Positions 23,048 to 33,344 of a stretch of 64,000 nt of DNA are shown in pieces; the first letter of the stretch is position 1; every line of letters starts with the position of its first letter. This stretch comes from Tipula vernalis. Taxonomy: Eukaryota > Arthropoda > Insecta > Diptera > Tipulidae. The stretch lies in assembly GCA_958295665.1 (NCBI GenBank), contig OY282559.1:133837241-133901240 (forward strand), given 5' to 3'. The translations under genes were made by a program, and so were the position numbers. The notes beneath the pieces are model-generated. The model ran no database searches and was not told the origin of the DNA. It saw only the letters and a list, made by a program, of their open reading frames with translations.

Positions 23048-25580
23048 GTTCTACTTTCCAAAGCTGTTCTCCGCATACTGTTAAATTATGAGCAAAAATC
23101 AAAAGTCGTGATTTCTACGCTATGTCCTCGATTATCTCAATTTATGATTGAATGGTGTAATGTAACTTATTGTTCGAGTTCGGTTGTTTATCGGGGTCTG
23201 AGGGTCGAGTGTGTTATTCTGGAGCACTCCGATGTACAAATGGTGTTGCTTAACGAGGTCTGAGCACTGACCGAAGATTTAATTTTGAATAAAAAATTAT
23301 CTGGCGATTTATACCCCATCTTTTACCATTGATTAAATAATTAGGGGTATACTGTAAAGTATGTAAGTGTTTCGAAATATTCTGGAATATTAAAATAATA
23401 CTTCAACAAAATTACTCAAATCAGGGCTTAATGTTCACGATTCAATCATATTTGTCTATGAATGGTTAATCATAAATAAAAAGTGACTTTATAAATAATG
23501 TTTAATCTTAAAAAGCGAAAATAGCTTTAAATTGTACGAATAATCACAATTTTTCTTAAAAATCATTTTATTTATAACCGTACACCAAAAACCAAAAATT
23601 GAGTACATACTCTTAATTTAAAAAAAAAAAAAAAAAAAAATCACAACAATTTTTGTCGTATATTTCCCAAGCAGGGGCAATTTTACTCGAATCATGTTTA
23701 ATTCTTTCTAAATCTTAAATAACCTAACAACACATGTAACAATCACTTTAAGATTAAATTACACGTGGTCACGTATTTACTTACCTAATTAAATTACACT
23801 GGAAATAAACACTTGATTTTTCACTCACACAATTAATTAGTTTATATGGATGCCCACAATCTAATTTTCCTTTTTTTAATAGGCCCAGGCTCATTACAAA
23901 ATAATAGCTAATTGAATACCTAATTTTAATTTTTGTTTCACACAGTTTTCTAAATTACTGACTTTATGCAAGGACACTTAAAACGATAATGATCTGTTCT
24001 ACTGCCATCAATCATCGGCTTCTTTTTCGGTACTTTATTTACGAAGTTGTATTAAAAATACTTCCGATTCAAAATATTAGTTCCTTTTCGGAGGCAACAT
24101 TATTGCTTAACTCCTTTATTGCATTATTCTTAACTCCATTTAGTAGGTAGAATTTTGTTATTTCCAAACAAGAGATATTATTAGCACTAAAAAATAAATG
24201 TGTGAAGTAGATCAAAAATATTGCGCTATGACGCTTTGTAAATCAATTAAACTGCATTTCTTTTATTTTCTACCACATTTATAATTTATAAAAGTAAAAA
24301 TGGGAGCAGACTTTTTTTAGTTCGCAGCGATACCCAAACTTATTTTTACTTGGGTTAAAAAATTAAATTTACGGAACTAGCCGGATCAAATTTGTTTGTA
24401 AAAATTGGTAAATGCTTGCAATTATTCTCATACGCTTATCTACAAATTATTTTTAACATGGTTGCTAAATTTTGCAGTTCGAGTACGTTACGCTGGCTAT
24501 AATTTCTTATTGCCTTGCTCCACAGAATACAGAATATATTCTGTATTCTGTGCTCGCTCGCATTCTAATAATTAGGTTGTTAATTTGATCAACTTTTGTT
24601 GATCAAAATGCAAGTTTCTACCATAATTCATCACCAAGTTCAGGAGTTTTGGATCAACAATTTTAAGTCGCCGTATTTTGAATTTCGTTGGATTACAGGA
24701 GTTGGATTTTAATTGTTTGAGATGATTAAAAGAAGCATAGCTATTTGATATAGTACCTGCTTATTAGAAATGGAGACAAATTGAAAATAATAAGTTGTAC
24801 CTACAACAATCTTTAAAAAATAATGGAACTATATTACGGGAGTAGATTGTTTCTAATAACAAACCAGTGTTAAATTTTAACTTCTGAGCGATTTAACTGC
24901 ACCTAACAATTTTTTGGGGTTATACCAATGGATTTTTTGGAGATATATCTAAACTACTAGCAACAATAATAAATTTAATTTTAAAACAGAGTTAATTTAA
25001 AATTAACTCCCGTTGATTTTAACTCACGGTTCGGGAAGAACGTCCCATTTCTTACTGTAGGCTAGTAAAATTTTATCAAGCTCCAGCTTTTGCCAAAGAT
25101 TTGGTAATCTCATTACCTTTAATATCCAATATGATCGTTACTTTATTACTTGAACAAAAAAGATTATTAGAGTGACATACTATATTCAAAAGATTGTTCA
25201 TAACGAATCTATAGCACAAATAGACTGTCTAAAGAGAAAACAATATTTGTATTAGTAACAGTGAGATTTAAAGACTTATGTAATCCGAGAGAAAAGAAAC
25301 TACTGGCTCAGCCAGAAATTCATCATAATTCTCTCTGAATTGCCAAAAATAATTTAGTGAGATTGAACTAAGAGAGTTTAATATCCATACCGTCCGTGCC
25401 CAGTGAATTACAATCACACCAAATTACCACAAATCGGCAGACTTAAATAAAATTAAAATGATCATGATCTTTTAAATGCTTCTTATTTTATTCACAGCAA
25501 GTGTACATTCCATTAACTTCAGTCGGTACAGAATAATAAAAACTCTTCCTAACGTTGTATTTCTATCGCTTTTATATCCA
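23048..25580. other. Gene-free AT-rich stretch
   Basis: The 74-codon frame at 23039-23263 (+) has no recognised motif. An A-run lies at 23621-23640, a perfect 32-bp palindrome at 24521-24552, and an inverted TTGATCAAC / GTTGATCAA pair at about 24586-24607. Nothing else could be supported. Confidence 0.5.
24521..24552. repeat. Perfect 32-bp palindrome
   Basis: CACAGAATACAGAATA is followed immediately by its exact reverse complement, with no spacer. It may be a cruciform-prone site, a dimeric protein-binding site or a remnant of a foldback repeat. No function can be assigned. Confidence 0.95.
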
Positions 25581-25582
25581 AA

Positions 25583-25722
25583 ATATCTTCTATGTATTAA
25601 GCCACAAATACTTAATCGAAATGTTTACAATTAATAATATGCAAATCAATGGGAAGTTAATTACACAAGTAATTATATCAGGTGTGAGCAAAATAACGTC
25701 AAAGAACCATTGTAATATTCCA
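25583..25722 (-). repeat. Left LTR remnant of the gypsy element (3' LTR in element sense)
   Basis: About 140 bp nearly identical (roughly nine in ten bases by eye) to 38509-38649, in direct orientation: shared words TTTACAATTAATAATATGCA and AGTAATTATATCAGGT. The open frame across it (25555-25767) is a coincidence of the repeat. True LTR edges (TG...CA) were not resolved. Confidence 0.75.
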
Positions 25723-26099
25723 CAGTTTAAATTGATCTGTTGTCTTTTATTTTTTCTCTCGCGGTAAAATTTTCTTTTTGAAATTTGAAATTATAATTTA
25801 ATTAAAATACTCGTATATTTTGATAAATGTTAAATATTAACTGTTAGTATTTGGTGTTTTTATTGTGCTAAATCATTAACAATTGCACGGATATAATTTC
25901 GCTGCATACTTAAAAACAACCGAAATAATTCTGGGATTTCTTATGAAAGTCCCTGCAATAGATACTGACTCTTTCGATTATTTATTATTATTCGGGTATC
26001 TTCATTGTCGAGAATATCCTTCATCGTCTTTATCGCCTTAATTTGAAAATTCTTTAATCGTATTCAGCATCTTATAGTATGGAGATTCTTAAATCATAG
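25723..26099 (-). other. Degenerate 3' part of the gypsy element
   Basis: It lies between the end of the integrase and the left LTR. Only stop-ridden reading frames are seen, expected to be the integrase C terminus and 3' untranslated region. Confidence 0.4.
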
Positions 26100-26335
26100 C
26101 TAGTTCAGTCAGTTATCGTTAACCCTCTCGACTTGTCCGTTGCCTCTTGGAACTCCGGTTGTACACAATGTATGCTTAACATGATTTTTTCGCAGAAAAT
26201 CCTGGAATTGGCCCTCTGTCTGAGACTAAGCTTTCAGGATTGCCGAATATAGCTCGATATATTTCAAGTTTCGCCAATACCTGTGCGGTGGATGTTGACT
26301 TCGTTGTATAAATCCATGAGTATTTTGAGAAGGTT
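26100..26335 (-). pseudogene. Gypsy integrase core, distal half
   Basis: Immediately left of the foldback insertion the minus strand reads 'FSKYSWIYTTKSTSTAQVL' then 'YRAIFGNPESLVSDRG', matching the integrase core after its first catalytic aspartate and containing the second (SDRG). Near 26105-26160 'TTGVPRGNGQVERVN' carries the catalytic glutamate (GQVER) region. A stop and a frame change occur near 26170. The proximal half lies 3 kb away at 29345-29569, across the foldback. Confidence 0.85.
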
Positions 26336-26699
26336 GTTACGTAACGGAAAAAAAAGCGATGAGCAACACGACTAAAGAGCCCGCGTGGGGAACCAAAGCT
26401 ATTGGACTCGAACTCTAACACACCGATACAATTCAGTAACCAAGTTGCCTTAGCTACTCCTCGAACTGCATCGGGATCAAAGACGAGTCCGCACCTGGTC
26501 ATCGCTGTACCCCGTTCCGATCATCCCCTGTGTGCCACACGTTACCGTGAATGACAACCTGACAAGGGATGATGGATAACCGGCCCATCAGTCGCGCGCC
26601 TCGCCCCCATCACGCAAACAGAATGTTTTGTCCCCGGAGTCCTTCACCTGCAGCGTCAAGTCCGGCCACACTCAGTCCAGAGGGGTGGGTGAAGTGATG

Positions 26700-28322
26700 A
26701 AGGCCCATCCGAGGATTAAATTGCTGCTACTCGATGACTACCACAACACTCTACTTACCCCATCACACACACATTACGCCACGATGATTCTCACCTAATT
26801 TTTAAATTAACAACACATAATTTCTTTTAATTTGTACACGTTATAATCTTCCCAGTTGGGAACAAATTTTTATTTATAAAAAAAAAATCAAAACGACTGA
26901 TTTACAAGATGTTGATCGGAGATCCACTTCGGGACTGGACTGTGCGCTGGAGCTGAGATATATTCCCCCCACGTACTCGTCTGGAGATCAGCGGACGATG
27001 AGCTCACCTGCCGAAGATCCCTGTAATGGAAAAAAAAAACCCAAGAACAAAGCCTTGCCCGGTTCAAACACGCGATATACCCCCCCCCGCGGAGCTCGCC
27101 GCTCAGTCACTACCTTCCCGTGGTCCACGCGATATACTTACGCACAAAAAAACTTGCTTGTAGTTGCCGCTATTTGTGCCGGTGCCGTCCGAGTGGTCTG
27201 GCTGCTGTCTTCCTCTTGCTCTCGTCGTGTGATTGTCAGCGCTTTTGTTTCGTGTTACTTATTATTATTATTAATTTATTATTATTATTATTTTACTATT
27301 ATTATTAATTTATGGTTATTATTAATTTTATGGTTATCATTAATTTACTAGTATTCGTAATTCATTATTATCATTGATTCACTATTATTAGTAATTTATT
27401 ATTATCATTAGTTTATTATTATTAAGAATTTATTATTATCATTAGTTTATTATTATTAGTAATTTATTATTATTATTAGCTTATTATTATTAATAATTTA
27501 TTATTATTATTAATTTATTATTATTATTAATTTATTATTATCATTAGTTTATTATTATTAATAATTTATTATTATTATTAATTTACTATTATTATTAATG
27601 GATTCTTAGTATTATTAATTTATGGTTACTATTAATTTACTATTATTATTAAGGTATTCTTATTATTATTAATTTAGTATTACTATTAATTTACTATTAT
27701 CATTAATGTATTATTATCATTATTAATTTATCATCACTATTAATTTACTTTTATCATTAATGTATTCTCAGTATTATTAATTTATTATCACCATTAATTT
27801 ATTTAATTTCATATTACCATGTGGTTTCCGATTTCTTGTCCGTGTGGTATCCAAAATGGTGCAAAATATAAGAGAGCGCGAATGACAATTGTCATCCTTT
27901 ATATACACATTTTTTTTTGTTTTGGATTTCTACAACAACAAGTTGTCTATGATTTCGCGACCAACATGCCCCTACATGCAACCACCCCACACTAAAATAA
28001 GGGCCGTGACCAAAAGTAGGATAATGAACGTAATGCCATCTACCAAAAATGGCAACAAAACATACACAGAAAAAAAAACCACCGCCGGTTAGGGTTCGTA
28101 GCCCTATCTACAGTAGACGAATATGTAATTGAGTGTGAATGAAAAAAAAAAGGGGAAACAAAAAAAATTAATAAAAAAAAGTTTCGTTTTGGTTTTGTAT
28201 TTTTTTCTCTTTAATGAATCTTACGGTGCGCGAAATTAAATTATAGGAGGCGAAAGATAAGAGAACGAAAAAAAAAACTGTAACTAAAAATGGAAAGAAA
28301 ATATATTGAATTTTAAGGTTTG

Positions 28323-28353
<31 letters not shown>

Positions 28354-28357
28354 AAGG
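26700..28357. mobile_element. Unclassified 1.66-kb insertion inside the foldback left arm
   Basis: It interrupts the left arm and is flanked by AGTGATG at 26693-26699 and 28358-28364 (7-bp target duplication; the intact right arm has this word once). It contains a GC-richer block (26880-27260), a TTA minisatellite (27259-27800) and a T-run (28323-28348) close to its right end. There are no terminal inverted repeats and no protein motif. Class unknown. Confidence 0.7.
27259..27800. repeat. TTA/ATTATTATTAATTT minisatellite
   Basis: About 540 bp of variant TTATTATTATTAATTTATTA repeats with occasional TATGGTTATTA and TTATCATTA units. Open frames crossing its edge (26998-27351) are not credible genes. 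Confidence 0.9.
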
Positions 28358-28364
28358 AGTGATG

Positions 28365-28985
28365 TTATTCAGACGGAAGGTGCCTCGCACCGTAACACCG
28401 TGGGGAAAATCCACACCCTGAGATGCACAGAGCCGGGCATTAGATTAGGTGATGAACCCAATTCTACCCTATTGAGATGCCTAAACCAATGTGGGGACGC
28501 CCCAACACCCTGACAAGTCTCATAGGCCGGGCAAAAGAAAGAAGAAAACAACAACAAAAGTCGACGTCGTAAAGTACCCCTTCGCATTCAAAGTATATTC
28601 AACATAGACTAGGACACAATAAGAATTCGTTCGAGCATCCTACATTCGAATATCGTGGAGGTGATACACCCCTAGGGGCTTATCACCTCCACGATATTCG
28701 AATATAGGATGCTCGAACGAATTCTTATTGTGTCCTAGTCTATGTTGAATATACTTTGAATGCGAAGGGGTACTTTACGACGTCGACTTTTGTTGTTGTT
28801 TTCTTCTTTCTTTTGCCCGGCCTATGAGACTTGTCAGGGTGTTGGGGCGTCCCCACATTGGTTTAGGCACCTCAATAGGGTAGAATTTGGTTCATCACCT
28901 AATCTAATGCCCGGCTCTGTGCATCTCAGGGTGTGGATTTTCCCCACGGTGTTACGGTGCGAGGCACCTTCCGTCTGAATAACAT
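28365..28985. repeat. Central 620-bp perfect-like palindrome of the foldback
   Basis: The two halves (28365-28675 and 28676-28985) are reverse complements with very few mismatches, seen for example at the G/T in 'TAGAATTNGGTTCATC' and the A/G in 'CGAATNTAGGATG'. The identical 72-codon frames on opposite strands (28369-28587 minus and 28760-28978 plus) are mirror images of one stretch and show no protein motif. Confidence 0.9.
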
Positions 28986-29344
28986 CACTTCACCCACCCC
29001 TCTGGACTGAGTGTGGCCGGACTTGACGCTGCAGGTGAAGGACTCCGGGGACAAAACATTCTGTTTGCGTGATGGGGGCGAGGCGCGCGGCTGATGGGCC
29101 GGTTATCCATCATCCCTTGTCAGGTTGTCATTCACGGTAACGTGTGGCACACAGGGGATGATCGGAACGGGGTACAGCGATGACCAGGTGCGGACTCGTC
29201 TTTGATCCCGATGCAGTTCGAGGAGTAGCTAAGGCAACTTGGTTACTGAATTGTATCGGTGTGTTAGAGTTCGAGTCCAATAGCTTTGCTTCCCCACGCG
29301 GGCTCTTTAGTCGTGTTGCTCATCGCTTTTTCCGTTACGTAACA

Positions 29345-29569
29345 AGGTATCAACAACTAAATATATATATATATATATAAGTAACCTTTATTAGTGCTGG
29401 GTAAAGGCCCTAAATGATCGACATGTAAAATAAATAAAAGATACTCGCCTTTTGGCAAAGAGTTTAGAAAACCCTCTTGCCTTCCTTGTCCCCTCGCCCC
29501 AAGTATACTGAAAAAAATATACGGTGTTAATTGGTTTTTTATCCGAAAAAGTATTTTATTTTTGTCCAA
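29345..29569 (-). pseudogene. Gypsy integrase, proximal half
   Basis: Reads 'GRQEGFLNSLPKGEYL' then 'LHVDHLGPLPSTNKGY', the spacer and first catalytic-aspartate motif (hvDHLGPLP) of Ty3/gypsy integrases, then an expanded (TA)n tract and 'LVVDTL', which joins in sense to the FSKYSW motif at 26335. A (TA)9 microsatellite at 29361-29379 has grown inside the coding sequence. Confidence 0.8.
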
Positions 29570-29900
29570 CCGAATATAGTTTTATAAAATTAACCACGCA
29601 TAAACGGATAAATATTTTTAATTATCCGAAAAGATAAATTTTTAGAAAAACTTCTTTTGGATTTAATTAAATACACCTTTCAGTGTTTTCCTAATAAAAC
29701 ACACCTTTTGGTGTGTTCCTAAACATGAATGTTCCTGTTTGGTTTTTATGCGGTGTAAAAGTTTTTATCCAAATGTATTTTATGTCACTTTTATTATAAT
29801 ATCCGATTGGATTCAAATTTTAAATATCCGATCGGTGGGACACTATGTAACACCGATTCGGTGTTGTGGTGACCCTCTATTTTTTTGTGTCATATGCACT
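29512..29900. mobile_element. Probable small insertion (MITE-like) between HHCC finger and integrase core
   Basis: In gypsy proteins only about 25-30 residues should separate the 'HNQGHFSVQK' finger (near 29930) from 'GRQEGFLN' (29490), but about 400 bp lie here. The extra DNA starts ACTGAAAAAAATATACGG, a start often seen in insect repeats, and is rich in small inverted repeats: CGGATAAATA..TATCCG (29607-29631), AACACCGATTCGGTGTT (about 29850-29866), ACACACC/GGTGTGT (about 29699-29715). Terminal repeats and target duplication were not identified. Confidence 0.45.
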
Positions 29901-30160
29901 GAACACAATTTGACCTTACAATTTAGCTCCATCATCTTTTGAACACTAAAGTGCCCCTGATTGTGTGCCATTGGAATTATTTCGGTTTAGTCCTTTGGGT
30001 ATATACATACATCAACTGTTCCCCCATTTCATTGCTTTGACAAACGATGTCTTGATTTATTCTGAATGTCTTATAAGGATCATACTCGAGTAATGCCTTA
30101 ATCAACTGAACATGACTATCCTGACCTTGAATCATTCTAACTCTATTTAATAATTCACTA
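29900..30160 (-). pseudogene. Gypsy RNase H/integrase connector and HHCC zinc finger
   Basis: The minus strand reads 'LNRVRMIQGQDSHVQLIKAL' just left of the pogo insertion and 'HNQGHFSVQKMMELNC' near 29900-29950, the H-x3-H half of the integrase N-terminal zinc finger. It continues the pol reading order between RNase H (36675-37090) and the integrase core. Confidence 0.7.
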
Positions 30161-30424
30161 CAGTCTTCCCCCGTAAATAGCGCCTAGGCGTTTTGTTCGA
30201 ATGTAGCAATAATTTTCATTTTTTCAAAGTCTCTAAAAAAAATCGTTTAAAGCGCCTATTCGAATAAAACGCCTATGCGTTGTATTTGAAATATTCATTT
30301 AAAAAAATAAAATTTGTCTTATTGAATAATAATTTATTTATACTTTATTTCGTTTTCGAATTTTTATTTCAGTATCACATATTAATTCAATATATTGCAA
30401 AAAAATTCTTGTATCGCAATACGA

Positions 30425-30853
30425 TTACATCTTAAGACCATAGTAGTTTTCAACTTTGATGATCTGAACTTCTTTTAATGGATTATCAACGCTAAACAAC
30501 AATTCGTCAAGCTTACAACAATCTCTGTCAAGACTTATCACTGTTATGTTCCAAATTTCTACAATCGACACAGCATAGATTTCAATATTTGTTTCAGTAT
30601 TTTGCCCGGCTTTTAAAATACGTTCATCTCCGTCATCAACCAAATCAGTTACATTCAATTTTAAAAATTCTAGTATTTCAGCAACGTAATTTTTGATCCA
30701 GTCTTCAAATGATGTAGAAACCGATTTTAACTTTTTTATGCACTCGAAAAAACTGGTCGATATATTTTCCGGCCAAAAAAAGTTGCAGTCTTCAATGTTT
30801 TCAAAAAAACATTCAGTATTCGTCAAAACAGTTTTCCAAATTTTAATATCCAT
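30425..30853 (-). CDS. Unrecognised second ORF of the pogo element
   Basis: 142 codons from ATG at 30853, overlapping the last 31 nt of the transposase frame in another frame. The product is acidic, with aromatic-rich segments (FENIEDCNFFWPEN, FEDWIKNYVAEIL) and paired cysteines (DRDCCKLDE). I do not recognise a domain. It could be a frame-shifted C-terminal extension of the transposase or an accessory protein; its open length in decayed surroundings suggests it was coding when the element inserted. Confidence 0.45.
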   Translation of the reverse strand: MDIKIWKTVLTNTECFFENIEDCNFFWPENISTSFFECIKKLKSVSTSFEDWIKNYVAEILEFLKLNVTDLVDDGDERILKAGQNTETNIEIYAVSIVEIWNITVISLDRDCCKLDELLFSVDNPLKEVQIIKVENYYGLKM

Positions 30854-30936
30854 TCACAAATGTTAACGTTTTCATTGAATAGTTCTTTTAAAGGAGTGTG
30901 TAATTTTTCGACATTAAATTTGCTTTTATCAATTAG
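30823..30936 (-). pseudogene. C-terminal end of the pogo transposase, left of the retroposon
   Basis: Begins within the left copy of the 24-bp duplication (LIDKSKFN) and continues for about 30 residues (VEKLHTPLKELF...) to a stop at 30823. It is in the same sense as the main ORF, whose frame enters the same duplicated word at 34897-34874 and then hits a stop in the (TCAA)n tail. The retroposon therefore cut the last part off the gene. Confidence 0.8.
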
Positions 30937-30944
30937 GGAGAGTC

Positions 30945-30986
30945 GTTGACGCTCAAAGAGGATAGACGTGTTTTCGTCGTCCTCTT
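30945..30986 (+). ncRNA. Candidate structured RNA hairpin, copy 1
   Basis: The sequence GTTGACGCTCAAAGAGGA is followed by a stem: AAGAGGA pairs with TCCTCTT and GACG with CGTC around a GTTTT-type loop. It lies 8 nt after the left target duplication, at the presumed 5' end of the retroposon. No known ribozyme core was recognised. Confidence 0.5.
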
Positions 30987-32599
30987 GTAATGTAATTTAA
31001 TTTAATTTAATTTAAGATTACTTTTGTTTAAGTTTTAGAGTTATATTTATGTTTTGTGTTGGTGAACAAATTAAAATTAAATTAATTAATTAAATATTAT
31101 AAATAATAATAAACATTAAAATGAGTGTAGTGAAGTTTAATTTGGAAAATGTAATCCACCGGGATGCATTTAGCAGGCAATTTTTTTAATTTATAATAAA
31201 AGAAATGAAAATTCTTGATTTATTAATTAATTGCATTTTCATTTTGATTTTGATTTAATATGGGTACAATTGTGCACAAAATCTAAATTTTAAAATAGTA
31301 AATTTGTCGCAATTTAAGTTGCGTGGTCATGTCTTATTGGATTGTCACTAATACAAAAGAAGATTTTGATGTTTTGTTTTGTGTACAATTCTCTCAAATT
31401 ATTCTTGAAAATTTAATAAAGGGAATTGATTTTTATACATATACATAGTTTTTAATAGTTAAATGTGTGTATCTTTTATTATACATAATTGAATTTTGTT
31501 TGCTGTTAGTGTATGATGTGTATTGTGTGTGTATTTAGTGAAAACAAATACAGATTAGTAAAATATATGGCCGACAAAGAGCATAAGAGATTATATGTAA
31601 ATATAAATTTTCCTTATATGTGGTTGTAGTTTAGTATTGTAGTACGATTCCCCTAATTTTATCTGATATGGTTTTCCCTATCTGTGGCTAAGTTACATAA
31701 GTCATTTATGTGATATCAAAACTGGAAATTATATATATAAGCCATACGGTACAAACACTTGAGATATAGAAAGATACATTTTTATGGGTATACACAAGCC
31801 GCATTTCTTGACGTTTGATCTGATCCGGATCGGATCATGTCTCATGAAGCGACACACAAATGCGTAAAACAAACAAACACCTAAATTCAATTTTTTTTGT
31901 CTCGTTTCGTTTTGAATCTGCCTCTTCATACTCGTACTGCATTCATTATATTCTTTGTCGCTTTACAAAATATTGTTCAACTACGGAATATTGTTCAACT
32001 ATTTTTGGATCACCATTTGTGATCAAAAATGTGGTGATGGGCTGGATCGATCTTTTTTGTTAAAAATCCTATGAGAAAATAAACAAAACAGAACAAAGGG
32101 GATCGATTTAGCACATCACTACCAAAATGAATGTTGGATCAAATGTTGTTATTGCTTCACAAGTAAATTTTGATCTGATCCGGAGCGCTCCGTCAAGAAG
32201 TGCGGCTTCAATTGCATAATCCGAATAAGTCTGTTTTGTTTTTGTGTGTTGTCTAATATCATATGAAACAGAACAAGCCATAAGCAAATATTGAGAAAAT
32301 TTTTATGAGAGTATTTGTTGATTTTGATGGTGCTCTTTATGTACTACGAGCTACACAAAAGTACGACACAAATTCTCATGTACTCCATTCAAGTAGGATT
32401 CTTATTCTTCGTATAATCGAGGAAATTTAAATTGAATGGGTAACTCAATATATGATACATACAGGGTTACTTATTTGGGTAGGAATAATTTTAATAAGGG
32501 ACATCGAAGTTTAGTTTTAATTATATAATTTATTTTAATTATTTTATTAACTATATTGAAATTTATTAAATGTACTAAATTGATTTGAATGGTATATAG

Positions 32600-32643
32600 G
32601 TTGACGCTCAAAGAGGATAGACGAGTTTTCGTCGTCCTCTTTG
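32600..32643 (+). ncRNA. Candidate structured RNA hairpin, copy 2
   Basis: Same motif as at 30945 with one base change that strengthens the upper stem (GACGA/TCGTC) and one added T that lengthens the basal stem (CAAAGAGGA/TCCTCTTTG). It is 1,655 bp downstream of copy 1. Confidence 0.5.
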
Positions 32644-33344
32644 TAAATTTATTGTAAGTGGATGCGTGGGAAATGAGTGATGTGTATTTACTTTAAATTT
32701 TATAAATGTATTAATTTGTTTTATTTTTCATATGTCATATGTCATATTTCATATTTAATATTTAATATTTAATATTTAATTTGATTTAATTTAATTTAAT
32801 TTAATTTTTAGATGATAGCTTAAGTGCTGGTATCTGGGTATAGTCGGACCTTGGCAATAATTCTATTTTTCAGCTAGATTTTGTTATATGTAAAAGGCTA
32901 TATGATGTACGGCTAGGAGTCCGTGTGTTCATGCTATTACGTTTGGCGGTTCATAAACATCAAATAAGAAATAAAGGAATCGCATTATAAAAGTTTTCTA
33001 ATATTTATTTGGTTTTAAGTTTAATGTAGAAATTAGAAATAATTGAGTGATTTTAATTTGAATTTTCAGAAATGCAGATAATTTCTTGCTTGGCCTTAAG
33101 GAGCTAAAAGCACCCTGTTATCATGTAGTGTAAAAGTGTATGGTTGTGTGCTAAATATATTATCATTTATATCACTAACATTTTGATAAGTTAAATCCGT
33201 TGAATTATGGTGTAAGACGGTTTTAAAAAATGAATAAATATTTAATTTTAATTATGTTTTCAAATTTGCGGAAGAATTTTTCAATCAACTAATATTAATT
33301 ATGTCAACAAGATTAGTTAAAAGTAAATCATTAATAATAATAAT

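Larger units (their letters stand above)
26336..29343. mobile_element. Giant foldback (palindromic) element inserted in the gypsy integrase
   Basis: Ends: GTTACGTAACGG at 26336 and its inverse at 29343, flanked by AAGGTT on the left and AAGGTA on the right (probable 5-6 bp target duplication). The right arm (28676-29343, about 668 bp) is matched by inverse copies at 28365-28675 and 26336-26699, i.e. a left arm split by an insertion. The palindrome centre is CCCCTAGGGG near 28676, with no loop. I counted only a few mismatches between the arms, so it is recent. No transposase was found inside. It is probably a non-autonomous foldback element or a palindrome made by an aberrant transposition event. 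Confidence 0.85.

Noticed and set aside
17405..25055. GAAATGGGACG near 17405 and its inverse near 25045 as ends of one 7.6-kb element
   Set aside because: Only about 12 bp match and the flanking sequence diverges at once. The better supported ends are 18440 and 23047.
25555..25767. 70-codon ORF similar to the one at 38499-38747
   Set aside because: The similarity is explained by the LTR direct repeat, and neither frame has gene features.
26998..27351. 117-codon ORF crossing into the TTA repeat
   Set aside because: Half of it translates the minisatellite and no domain is visible.
28369..28978. Two 72-codon ORFs as a duplicated gene
   Set aside because: They are mirror images made by the palindrome and have no protein motif.
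29262..29285. GAGTTCGAGTCC as the T-arm of a tRNA gene
   Set aside because: No acceptor or D-arm pairing in the right places, and the word belongs to the palindrome arm (also at about 26400, inverted).
30945..32643. Duplicated hairpin as a hammerhead or HDV-like ribozyme
   Set aside because: The conserved hammerhead core words (CTGATGA, GAAA) and an HDV-type nested pseudoknot were not found by eye.
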